A DNA stretch of 42,255 nucleotides from an uncultured Collinsella sp. (GTDB taxonomy: Bacteria; Actinomycetota; Coriobacteriia; Coriobacteriales; Coriobacteriaceae), in the NCBI GenBank assembly GCA_902464645.1, contig CABQKL010000004.1:1-42255 (forward strand), read 5' to 3'. The notes beneath the pieces were generated by a model, which saw nothing but the letters and a program-made list of their open reading frames with translations, did not search any database and was not told the origin of the DNA. Positions 33,727-41,687 of the stretch are shown in pieces. The position numbers and the translations under genes are program-made. Within the stretch, counting starts at the first letter, position 1. Every line of letters starts with the position of its first letter.

Positions 33727-35605
33727 CCAGCCGTGCGGTTTGGGAGACATCGCCGTATCAGAGCTCGTGTTGCAGCTCGATGCCGCTGCTGCCGAGGAGC
33801 GCTACTCGGTCTTTTGGTGCAACGTCGGCGATGCGGGCAAGCATGCCGTGGCGAACTTTATGGCCGATGTGTGCCAGACGGGCAAGGTCGTCGCGCTCAC
33901 GCAGCTTGCAGACAACCGCGTCTTTCTGATGGTCAAAGCGGGCGTGCAGACGGGCGACCTTAATGCCTCGCTTTATCAGGAGCAGATAGTTCCGATTAAA
34001 ACTAATTGGAACGAGTTGGACGATTACGTTGCGCTCCGCTTGCTGTTCAACTCCTGCTCTCAGTTTGAGGGGATTGAGGACGAAGTTCCCAATGACACCG
34101 GGCACCTGTATGTCATTAGCGCCAAGGGTGCCCGCCGCGATGCTGTCGAAAGCGACGGAAGGGGACCTGCCAAGATCGAAACGGTTGAAATCGTTATCGA
34201 TGAGGATTGCACCTTTGATCTTAAGATTCGGACGTTTACCAAGCGCCGTGTGCTTATTGGCAGGGCACAAGGTGACGAGAAAGAGCTCGAAAAGATTAAG
34301 AGCCAAGTGGGCTACAGGCTATCGCCCGTGGCGACGATGGTGCTTGCCCACGAACAAAAAGACGAGTACATCCTGCGCCGAGCCAAGGGCGACAAGCCGT
34401 CCAAGCGCCGTGATCTGACGTTCTCGGCCCAGGCGGACAAGGTCGCCTATACCAAGAAGGGCATTTTGTATCGAGAGCTGCAGATTCTCGAACGCCGTTA
34501 CAGCGACTTCGCCCGGGTGACGCTCATGGAATACCCGCGTAAGAGTTTCTACGAGGTGCTCAAGGGTGATGAGTACGCGCGCGTGGTTGCGGAGCGCATG
34601 GCGGGGCAGCGAATCGTGGTGTCGTTTGCGCGCAATGGGCTTGCCGAAGTGGCGCGCCAGCTGGCCGATCGACTTAACGATTCCTCGTGGGGCGTTCGCG
34701 CAACGTATGGCGGAAGGGCCGTGGATTCGCGGGCGCTGAACCTTGTCGTTGTGCCCAATGAGGTTGCTGAGGACGACGGCTATGCCTTACATGCTGGCGT
34801 GGTGGAACAGCACGTGACACCGGATGTGTGCGAGCCACTGTTTAAGGTGGCGCCAAAGCAAAAGGATCGCAATGCGCAAGAGGCGATCCTGGGCGCCATG
34901 CTCAAAGAACTGCTGGTAAAGCAGGATGTTGTCGACGAGCGGGTGACGGCGTTTGATCTTGATGCTTTGGATATTGAGTCGGTGACGGTGTGTGGCTTGG
35001 TCGATGTGCCGCATAAAACAAAGGACAAGATTGAGCTGGATTCGCGTATCGCTACGTTGGCGATTGGCGCGGATGGGGGCATGCGCTATGCCTCACATTC
35101 GGCAGAGGATGGTCCCGAGGACGAGATGGAGCTCGATCTGCTGACCGCGGACGGCAAACTCGATAAGGGCGCCTATGTCTTTGACGTGCATGCGGACGGG
35201 CAGTCTATGCTTGCGCGCGTGCGGGATACGGGACTGACGACGTTTTCCAATAACTTTATGGCCCTGGTGGGTGAGCATCAGCTCACAGGCAAAGCAGGGC
35301 GTAAGAAAGAGATTTTCGAGAGCTACAACTCGCCTTATTACGGCATTGGAACGTTCGAGCGTGCGGGCAAGACTTGCTATTTTGTGGGCGTCAACAACGG
35401 CACCCAGGAGGATATGGCGACTGCGATTCACGTGCGTTCGATTGAGGTACTCGACGGCGATGATTTGTCTGAGTTGTTGGTTCAGCTGGCCAACATAGGC
35501 CTTTCGCGCTATAAGGCTCCGTCCGTGTGGCCGATTCCGGTCAAGTATCTCAACGAGTGCGCTGCGCGTGAGGGCGCGGTAGAGGATGGCGGTGGCGACA
35601 AGTGA
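33710..35605 (+). CDS. PIWI/pPIWI_RE-like protein (tentative), partner of the helicase
   Basis: 631 residues, starting at a GTG with GGAGG 9 bases upstream, inside the end of the helicase gene. By eye the second half resembles MID and PIWI modules: a Rossmann-like stretch (about 300-372, RIVVSFARNGLAEVARQLAD.. ALNLVVVPNE.. VVEQHVTPD), a helix like those after the MID site (AILGAMLKELLVKQDVV), and a C-terminal end (CYFVGVNNGT.. RSIEVLDGDDLSELLVQL.. YKAPSVWPIPVKYLNECA) that parallels the typical Argonaute end with P..YA..A. I cannot identify a DEDX tetrad, so it may be inactive or of the pPIWI_RE class, known to occur with a helicase and a restriction-type nuclease. The N-terminal half is unrecognised. 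Confidence 0.45.
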   Translation: MQSKHNQPCGLGDIAVSELVLQLDAAAAEERYSVFWCNVGDAGKHAVANFMADVCQTGKVVALTQLADNRVFLMVKAGVQTGDLNASLYQEQIVPIKTNWNELDDYVALRLLFNSCSQFEGIEDEVPNDTGHLYVISAKGARRDAVESDGRGPAKIETVEIVIDEDCTFDLKIRTFTKRRVLIGRAQGDEKELEKIKSQVGYRLSPVATMVLAHEQKDEYILRRAKGDKPSKRRDLTFSAQADKVAYTKKGILYRELQILERRYSDFARVTLMEYPRKSFYEVLKGDEYARVVAERMAGQRIVVSFARNGLAEVARQLADRLNDSSWGVRATYGGRAVDSRALNLVVVPNEVAEDDGYALHAGVVEQHVTPDVCEPLFKVAPKQKDRNAQEAILGAMLKELLVKQDVVDERVTAFDLDALDIESVTVCGLVDVPHKTKDKIELDSRIATLAIGADGGMRYASHSAEDGPEDEMELDLLTADGKLDKGAYVFDVHADGQSMLARVRDTGLTTFSNNFMALVGEHQLTGKAGRKKEIFESYNSPYYGIGTFERAGKTCYFVGVNNGTQEDMATAIHVRSIEVLDGDDLSELLVQLANIGLSRYKAPSVWPIPVKYLNECAAREGAVEDGGGDK

Positions 35606-35649
35606 TGGTGTTGCGCAATTATCGCTCCTAGAACTTTTTGAAATTACGC

Positions 35650-35678
35650 TTGCATTGTAAAAGGGGAGAACATATACT
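35650..35678 (+). promoter_or_regulatory. Sigma-70-type promoter before the 64-aa gene
   Basis: TTGCAT (35650-35655) and TATACT (35673-35678) are 17 bases apart. The leader would be about 75 bases and contains a small hairpin, GGTCTC (35701-35706) with GAGACC (35712-35717) around AAAAA. Confidence 0.65.
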
Positions 35679-35758
35679 GCAGCCATAGCACATCAGATGG
35701 GGTCTCAAAAAGAGACCAAGCAAACGAGTTTTCAGTTTATGTTGAGAGGTACTTGAGC

Positions 35759-35953
35759 ATGACCAGCAGAATTTTCCCCCTTTACAACGACAATACCGAC
35801 CATATCGATCTCAATACCATCTACGGTTGCAGTATTGGTTCTAAGGCCGAGAACTACATGTTCGCTCAAGATGATCTAGAGCTTAGCTCCGAAGATTATG
35901 AGTACCTGAATGATATTGAGCGCGAGCGGGAGTATGAGCTCGGCATCCGCTGA
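35759..35953 (+). CDS. Small acidic hypothetical protein
   Basis: 64 residues, acidic and rich in Asp, Glu and Tyr (ELSSEDYEYLNDIEREREYE near the end), with no membrane segment. It has its own promoter and a GAGAGG about 9 bases before the ATG; a TTG at 35753 is an alternative. Not recognised. Small acidic proteins of this kind include DNA mimics and regulators, but nothing in the sequence proves either. Confidence 0.55.
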   Translation: MTSRIFPLYNDNTDHIDLNTIYGCSIGSKAENYMFAQDDLELSSEDYEYLNDIEREREYELGIR

Positions 35954-36072
35954 TGGATGTGGGCTTGTCTCCAACTCCTCCGATTTAATTACCCCGTTAT
36001 CACCTCTTTTTAGCGGGGCATATTGGATCGATTATGTGTCAAACATCAGCTCATCGTGGGAAGGAATCGGCA

Positions 36073-39000
36073 ATGAGCAAGAACGTGAACAAGAACATCA
36101 ATGGCGGCGCTGCGGGTAAGGCGAAGGCCGCCGGGCGTATGGCGACAGTTGCTGCGGCAACGATCGCCATGACGGGCGGGTCGCTGCTGTCTCCGCTGAC
36201 TGCGGTGGCGCAGGGTGCGAACGGTGCCGACGCTACTGCGAAGCCGGCTGCGGTGCTGTCTCCGTTGACGAGCGCGGCTGCTGCTAGCGCTGGCGCGGGC
36301 ACGGTGTCAGCGGTGCAGAAGGTCGCCAACCTGCAGGCTGCGGTCGATGCGGCTCGCGCTAAGGCCGCTGCTGCCAAGGCCGATTTGGATGCGGCCGCCG
36401 CTCCTTACGACGCCGCCGCTGCCAACCAGCAGCAGGCTCAGAGCGCCTACGATGCGGCCCGTGGCACAAGCGACGCTGCCGCTTCTGCAGCTTCGGCCGA
36501 GCTGGAGCAGCAGATGGGTGCCGCGCAGGACAAGGCCGATGCGGACGTGAAGGCGCTCGAGGACGCTCAAGCTGCACTCGATGCCGCAAAGAGGGATCTG
36601 ACGGACAAGGGTGAAGCCCTGACCGCTGCCCAGAAGACCGCCGACGATGCCCAGGCTGCGCTCAAGTCCGCGCAGGCCGCTGCTGCCGATGCCACGCCCG
36701 AGGCTGTTGCCGCGGCTCAGGCCGCTGCCGAGCAGGCCGCGAGCGAGCTGGAGCAGGCAAAGCAGCAGGCCGCCGACGCGCAGGTCAGGCTTTCGAATGC
36801 CCAGGCTGGCGTTGATGCCGCCGCGGCCAAACAGCAGGACGCGCAAGGCAAGCTTTCGGCAGCTCAGCAGGCAAAGGATGCGGCCGATAAGGATGTGAAT
36901 GCCGCTCAGGCGAGCTATGACGCCGCCAAGGCCGATCTCGACCGTGCCGAGCAGGGTGCCGCGGGCCCGGAGTACGAGGCTGCCAAGGCCAAGGTGGACG
37001 CCGCCGCTGCCGCGCTGGACGCCGCCAAGTCGGTCCAGGCGCAGCGCGAGGGCGAACTCGCTGCTGCCTCGCAGGAAGTGACCACTGCCGAGGGTGAGGT
37101 GCAGGCTGCTCAGCAGGCGCTCGCCGTCCAGCAGCAGGCTGCGGCTGACGCGCAGTCCAAGTTGGACGCTGCCACGGCTGCTGCGACCGCGGCAGACGCC
37201 GCCGTCGATCAGGCTAAGGCCGAGCATGCCAATGCGCTTGCGGCGCTGGCCGACGCTCAGGCCAAGCTCTCGGCCGCTAAGGACGAGAAGAACGCTGCCG
37301 ACAAGGCGCTCGACCAGGCAAAGGCTCAAAAGCAGCAGGCCGATCAGGCTGTAGCTCAAGCGCAGGCCAAGCTCGACGCCGCTCAGGCTACGGCGAACGC
37401 CTCGGCGGAAAACTACCGCCAGGGCGCCATTGCGTTCTTTAAGAGCGTGGGTGCCGACGATGCGGCGGACCTGATTCTCAACTGCAAATATGCCAGCCTC
37501 ACCAAGGTGGGCGAGGAGGTTGACGCGACGAGTCTGACCAACATGAAGCAAGCGATTGTGTGGCTCAAGGCGTGCAACAAGTATCGTGCGAGCGTTGGCC
37601 TGGGTGAGCTCAAGGTGACGTATGCCATGATGGCGACCGCGATTGCCGATGCGAATTTCTCCGATACCAAGACTGCGCACGCCATGCAGTTCAACGTGGG
37701 CGAAAACGTGGCGTGGAACTACGGAAGCGACCCGTTCATCCAGTGGATCGATCAGGAGAAGGCCGTCTTTGACCGCGCTGCGGCTACGCTGGGAGCGACG
37801 GGCCTTACGGGAAAGGCTGCTTTTGATTTCTACGAGCAGCATGGCGACGAAATCGATCGCTACGTGGCTGCGCATGGCGGGAGCGTGCATACAGTCGGTC
37901 ACTACATGAATGTGATCGATCCCGATTACACCGTAACGGGTATGGGGGTTTGCACGCGCGGGACGATGAACCGTTGGCTTACGCAGGCGCAGACGTTCTC
38001 TATGTCTGGAGGATGGTACACGAATGCCGCCAATCCGATGACGGTTGCCGAATACGAGGCTGCGCTTAATGCGTGGTGTGACTCGTTGGCAAATCCTGGG
38101 CAGGGCGTGGACGCGGCTCGTCAGGAGCTTTCTGCCGCTCAGGGCGCGGCTGCGCAGGCTGGCGGCAAGGTGAGCGCCGCGTCGCAGGCCGCCGCTGCAA
38201 GGCAGGCTCAAGTCGATGCTGCTGCCGCCGATGTTGACGCTGCTGCCGCTGGGGCCTCGGATGCCCAGGCTGCCGTGGGGGAGAAGCAGGCCGCGGCTGA
38301 GGCCGCTGCGCGTGCCGTGGCTGATGCCCGCGCCGACGTGGACGCTGCCAGCGCTGCGGTTACCGCGGCGCAGAGTGTCGTGACTGCCAAGTCTGATGAA
38401 CTCGATGTCGCCAAGGGCAAGGCTGCCGCTGCCCGGCGTGCGCTGGATGCCGCTCGCGCCGGCGTTGGCGACAAGGAGAGCGCGCTTGCTGCCGCCCAGG
38501 ACGAGCTGGCTGCGTACTCTGCCGACGTTGCCGCTGCTCAGCGTGCATTTGATGCGGCCTCGGCGGTGCTCGAGGGGGCGCGTGCCGTTCAGGCTGACGC
38601 GCAGGCTGCAGTGAATGCCGCGCAGGGTGCGGCAGGCCAGGCAGATGCCGACGTCGCTGCTGCCCAGGCCGAGCTTGTTGCCGCCCAGGCTGCTGCGAGC
38701 GGTGCCGGCACGGCTGTGACCGCGGCTCAGGCCGCATCCGTCGCGGCTGCTGCTCGTGCGGCTCAGCTACATGATGCCGCCGCGGCGCTTGCTCAGGCGA
38801 CGGAGGACAAGGCCGCTGCCGATGCTGCTGTTGAGGCAGCGGCTTCGGCGAAGACCGATGCCGAGTCTGGCGTGACTGCGGCGGACGACGCCGTAACGGA
38901 TGCGACCGCTGATCGCGATGCTTCTGCCGCCGCGGTTGCCCGCCTGCGCAGGATCAACCTTGCCGACGCCATCGCTAGCGGCCGTGCCAACGATGCGGAT

Positions 39001-39423
39001 GAGGCGCTCAACGCTAAGATCGCTGCAGCCCACGATGCCGCCGAGCGCGCCGCAGCTGCCAAGATTGAGCTCGACGCTGCCGTTGCTGCGACGGATGCTG
39101 TGGCACCTGCCTACTTGGAGGCGCTTGCCAACTATACCGCCGCCAAGGCCGAGCTCGACCAGGCTATTGTCGAGCTCAACGCCGAGATCGCTCGCCAAGA
39201 GGCCGCCGAGCGCGGGAATGGCGAGCAGACTCAGCCTGCGACGCAGGTGGCGTACCAGGCCAAGCACATGACCTCGGCGTCCGAGGCCACCACGCAGCAG
39301 ACGACGATGCCCGCCACGGGCGACGTGTCCAACCTGCTGGGCGAGACGTTCGTAATTGGAGGCACGGTCCTGGTTGCCGCCGGCGTCTTCCTGTCCGACA
39401 AGCGCCGCCAGCTGATCCGTTAG
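36073..39423 (+). CDS. Alanine-rich coiled-coil surface protein with CAP domain and sortase-type anchor
   Basis: 1116 residues. A signal peptide (basic start, hydrophobic MATVAAATIAMTGG, AVAQ near 45) is followed by an Ala-rich coiled coil (about 75-440) built on repeats such as AAQAAAEQAASELEQAKQQA. Then comes a CAP/SCP-like domain (about 445-672: NKYRASVGLGELKVTYAMM, HAMQFNVGENVAWNYGSD, VGHYMNVIDPDYTVTGMGV). A second Ala-rich coiled coil follows (about 680-1030). The C-terminus has MPATGD (1079-1084), a hydrophobic helix and KRRQLIR, a sorting signal of the LPxTG kind with Met for Leu. It is probably a long stalk displaying CAP on the cell wall. The ATG at 36073 has GGAAGGA upstream. Confidence 0.9.
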   Translation: MSKNVNKNINGGAAGKAKAAGRMATVAAATIAMTGGSLLSPLTAVAQGANGADATAKPAAVLSPLTSAAAASAGAGTVSAVQKVANLQAAVDAARAKAAAAKADLDAAAAPYDAAAANQQQAQSAYDAARGTSDAAASAASAELEQQMGAAQDKADADVKALEDAQAALDAAKRDLTDKGEALTAAQKTADDAQAALKSAQAAAADATPEAVAAAQAAAEQAASELEQAKQQAADAQVRLSNAQAGVDAAAAKQQDAQGKLSAAQQAKDAADKDVNAAQASYDAAKADLDRAEQGAAGPEYEAAKAKVDAAAAALDAAKSVQAQREGELAAASQEVTTAEGEVQAAQQALAVQQQAAADAQSKLDAATAAATAADAAVDQAKAEHANALAALADAQAKLSAAKDEKNAADKALDQAKAQKQQADQAVAQAQAKLDAAQATANASAENYRQGAIAFFKSVGADDAADLILNCKYASLTKVGEEVDATSLTNMKQAIVWLKACNKYRASVGLGELKVTYAMMATAIADANFSDTKTAHAMQFNVGENVAWNYGSDPFIQWIDQEKAVFDRAAATLGATGLTGKAAFDFYEQHGDEIDRYVAAHGGSVHTVGHYMNVIDPDYTVTGMGVCTRGTMNRWLTQAQTFSMSGGWYTNAANPMTVAEYEAALNAWCDSLANPGQGVDAARQELSAAQGAAAQAGGKVSAASQAAAARQAQVDAAAADVDAAAAGASDAQAAVGEKQAAAEAAARAVADARADVDAASAAVTAAQSVVTAKSDELDVAKGKAAAARRALDAARAGVGDKESALAAAQDELAAYSADVAAAQRAFDAASAVLEGARAVQADAQAAVNAAQGAAGQADADVAAAQAELVAAQAAASGAGTAVTAAQAASVAAAARAAQLHDAAAALAQATEDKAAADAAVEAAASAKTDAESGVTAADDAVTDATADRDASAAAVARLRRINLADAIASGRANDADEALNAKIAAAHDAAERAAAAKIELDAAVAATDAVAPAYLEALANYTAAKAELDQAIVELNAEIARQEAAERGNGEQTQPATQVAYQAKHMTSASEATTQQTTMPATGDVSNLLGETFVIGGTVLVAAGVFLSDKRRQLIR

Positions 39424-39447
39424 GGACGGAGGAAAGCGGATCATTTT

Positions 39448-39493
39448 CGGCGCGCGCCGCAAGGGCATGGGTCCTGCGGCGCGCGCCGCTTTT
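39448..39493 (+). terminator. Strong terminator after the surface protein gene
   Basis: CGGCGCGCGCCGC (39448-39460) pairs perfectly with GCGGCGCGCGCCG (39476-39488) around a 15-base loop, followed by CTTTTA. It closes the surface protein transcript. Confidence 0.85.
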
Positions 39494-39521
39494 ATCTTCA
39501 AGATTAATTAAGGAGGGACAT

Positions 39522-39878
39522 GTGCAAATTAGAGGAGAGGCCGCGATTGCCTGTGGGTTCATGGCGGGCTTGGCAACGGGGCTGCTGTTCGATGGATGTT
39601 TCGACAGCTACATCAATCGATTCTGCGATTCTGATTTTCCGAGAGGCTGGCCTCGGAAAACGGCACCGGCTCGTCAAAAGGCGGATGCGCCCATCAAGTC
39701 CCGCAGCGTGGCTGCTTCAAAAACCAAGGTGATCGTCATCAAGAACGGCAAGATTTATCACCGTTCTGGGGGATGCAAAAACCTTCCTCAAAATGCCATT
39801 AGAACAAGCGTGCCACTGGCGACCGCGCTCAAACGAGGAAAGACCCCCTGTTCAGTATGTTGCCCGCCAGCGGCTTAG
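39522..39878 (+). CDS. Small membrane-anchored protein with YH..C..C..C metal-site-like tail
   Basis: 118 residues from a GTG start, with AGGAGG 5 bases upstream. A hydrophobic helix near the N-terminus (about 8-24, AIACGFMAGLATGLLFDG) anchors it. The tail VIVIKNGKIYHRSGGCKNLP followed by LATALKRGKTPCSVCCPPA resembles small domains of the form YH..GC..L, then A...G..PC..C.P, similar to the Ada metal-binding type, which bind zinc. An ATG two bases earlier starts another, unconvincing frame. Function unknown. Confidence 0.65.
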   Translation: MQIRGEAAIACGFMAGLATGLLFDGCFDSYINRFCDSDFPRGWPRKTAPARQKADAPIKSRSVAASKTKVIVIKNGKIYHRSGGCKNLPQNAIRTSVPLATALKRGKTPCSVCCPPAA

Positions 39879-40031
39879 ACGATTCTTCGGGGGTGTTCTG
39901 CAAGGACATGGGTCCCTGCGGATACATGGGTTTAAAAACGTGTCCGCACGGCATGGGACACTTACCCTGCCGCCCTGCTCTGCCGCGGCGGCATGTACCC
40001 AAACAACGATCCTCTAAGGAGTTCGATACCA

Positions 40032-40271
40032 ATGAGCGATAACACCAAGCATCTCGCAAAGAAGTGCGTCAAGGACGCGGGGCCGTGCCTCGCGTTGTGC
40101 CTTGCCGGCGCAGCGGTCGCGCTGCTGGCTGTTCTGGGGCCATTCGACGTGCTCCGAAGTGCCAGTTCTCTGCACGTTTGCATGGCCCTTGCCGGCGCCA
40201 TGATGACCGGCGGCGTACTCGATCTGATTTTTTGGGTGCTCGACCCGTTTGGATGGAAGAACGAGGGGTAA
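40032..40271 (+). CDS. Small hypothetical membrane protein
   Basis: 79 residues with two hydrophobic segments (about 17-34, CLALCLAGAAVALLAVLG, and 44-64, VCMALAGAMMTGGVLDLIFW) and short charged ends. AAGGAG stands 10 bases before the ATG. It precedes the two phosphatase genes on the same strand by 40 bases and may be co-transcribed. Not recognised as a named family. Confidence 0.6.
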   Translation: MSDNTKHLAKKCVKDAGPCLALCLAGAAVALLAVLGPFDVLRSASSLHVCMALAGAMMTGGVLDLIFWVLDPFGWKNEG

Positions 40272-40311
40272 GCCCTAAGGGATGGATACCCCGCAGCAAC
40301 AGGAGGTCCCC

Positions 40312-40950
40312 GTGATCTGGTTTACCGGCGATACTCACTTTGGACACGAGAACATGCTACGGCTTAGCGATAGGCCTTGGTCGACTGTTGCGCAGATGAA
40401 CGATGCCATGGTCGCCAACATTAACAGCAAGGTTGCTGCGGATGACGAGCTCTACATCTTGGGTGACTTTAGCTTTAAGATGACGGTCCAAGACGCCTAC
40501 GAGCTGCGCAAAAGCATTGCCTGCAAGCGCGTCCATCTGCTGCCCGGCAACCACGACAAAGACTGGACGCAGCCTGCGGTAGCGGATGCTTTTATCGTCG
40601 AGCCGCCCATTTGCGCGCTCAAGATCAACTGCCAAAAAATCGTGCTGAGCCACTATCCCATGGTCGACTGGCAGGGCATGTCGCACGGCAGCTGGCATTT
40701 GCACGGGCATATCCACAGTTGCGGCGGCGCATACAACGAGTTCAACCGCAGGCAGGGACTGCTGCGCTATGACGTGGGCGTGGACGCCAACAGCTACGCC
40801 CCGGTGAGCTTGGAGGAGCTCAAAGCTTGGTTTGCGCAGGTAGACGAGCCGATGTGTTGCGTTAAATGGCCGTGGTGGGTCAATGCCACGGGCGACGAGC
40901 AGGTCGAGCACGATCTCGAAAGTTATAAGAGGGAAGTGGTGATCCGATGA
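40312..40950 (+). CDS. Calcineurin-like metallophosphoesterase
   Basis: 212 residues from the chosen GTG. Metal-binding motifs are complete: GDTHFGHENM near the start, LGDFSFK, LLPGNHDKD, LSHYPMVDW and LHGHIHSCGG. Members hydrolyse phosphomonoesters or phosphodiesters with two metal ions; the substrate is not clear. GTG at 40312 is preferred because AGGAGG lies 5 bases upstream and the protein then begins IWFTGDTHFGH, as relatives do. An ATG at 40282 would add ten poorly conserved residues. Its stop overlaps the start of the next phosphatase by 4 bases (ATGA). Confidence 0.88.
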   Translation: MIWFTGDTHFGHENMLRLSDRPWSTVAQMNDAMVANINSKVAADDELYILGDFSFKMTVQDAYELRKSIACKRVHLLPGNHDKDWTQPAVADAFIVEPPICALKINCQKIVLSHYPMVDWQGMSHGSWHLHGHIHSCGGAYNEFNRRQGLLRYDVGVDANSYAPVSLEELKAWFAQVDEPMCCVKWPWWVNATGDEQVEHDLESYKREVVIR

Positions 40951-41672
40951 CGGTCTATGTGACGGGCGATATTCACGGCGGCCTCGACATGCAAAAGCTG
41001 CGCGATTGGGACCTTGGGGATAGCCTGACGAGCGACGACTATCTGATTGTCGCGGGCGACTTTGGCTTTCCGTGGGATTTCTCTGCCGAGGAGTGCGCCG
41101 ACATCGCCTGGCTGGAATCGCGTCCCTATACCGCGCTGTTCGTCGACGGCAACCACGAGCGTTTCGATCATTGGGCGGAGCGCCCCATGGAGTTGTGGCA
41201 CGGTGGGCTGACGCAGCGCCTATCGGATACCTCTCCCATCCGACGCCTGACGCGCGGCGAGGTTTTTGAGCTCGATGACTCAACGATCTTTACTATGGGC
41301 GGTGCCACGAGCGTGGACAAGGAATACCGCATACCGTATTCCAGCTGGTGGCCACAGGAGCTGCCGGACGAGCGCAACTTTGAGGAGGCGCGGGCAAAGC
41401 TCGACAGCGTGGGCTGGAAGGTCGACTACGTGATCACCCACACCTGCTCTACGCGCATGCTTTCGCCCACGCTTTATCCGGCACCCGGCTGGAATTACCC
41501 CGCCGTTGATCGGCTTACGGCATTTTTCGATGAGCTGGAAGACCACTTGGATTACAAACGCTGGTACTACGGGCATTTCCATCGGGATGCCAACCCGGCC
41601 GAGCGCCACACCGTGCTCTACGACTGCATCGTTCGCCTGGGCGACGAACTCCAGCCCTGGGATGTTGCGTAG
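40947..41672 (+). CDS. Calcineurin-like metallophosphoesterase, second of a pair
   Basis: 241 residues. Metal motifs are VTGDIHGG at the start, VAGDFGFPWD, VDGNHERFD, VITHTCSTRM and YYGHFHRD. It is a different subfamily from the protein encoded just before it, with a shorter loop and the GDIHG form of motif I. The ATGA overlap shows tight translational coupling, so the two may act in one pathway or complex. The substrate is unknown. It converges with the tRNA-modification gene, 15 bases apart. Confidence 0.88.
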   Translation: MTVYVTGDIHGGLDMQKLRDWDLGDSLTSDDYLIVAGDFGFPWDFSAEECADIAWLESRPYTALFVDGNHERFDHWAERPMELWHGGLTQRLSDTSPIRRLTRGEVFELDDSTIFTMGGATSVDKEYRIPYSSWWPQELPDERNFEEARAKLDSVGWKVDYVITHTCSTRMLSPTLYPAPGWNYPAVDRLTAFFDELEDHLDYKRWYYGHFHRDANPAERHTVLYDCIVRLGDELQPWDVA

Positions 41673-41687
41673 GGGCGAGGCGTTTGG

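Noticed and set aside
36307..38211. 634-codon frame opposite the alanine-rich surface protein
   Set aside because: It is a by-product of repetitive GCC/GCT codons on the real strand; Leu/Gly/Arg-rich with no start signal or domain.
39857..40042. 61-codon Cys/Met/Pro-rich frame overlapping the end of the 118-aa gene
   Set aside because: No ribosome-binding site and it overlaps both neighbours; composition alone is not enough.
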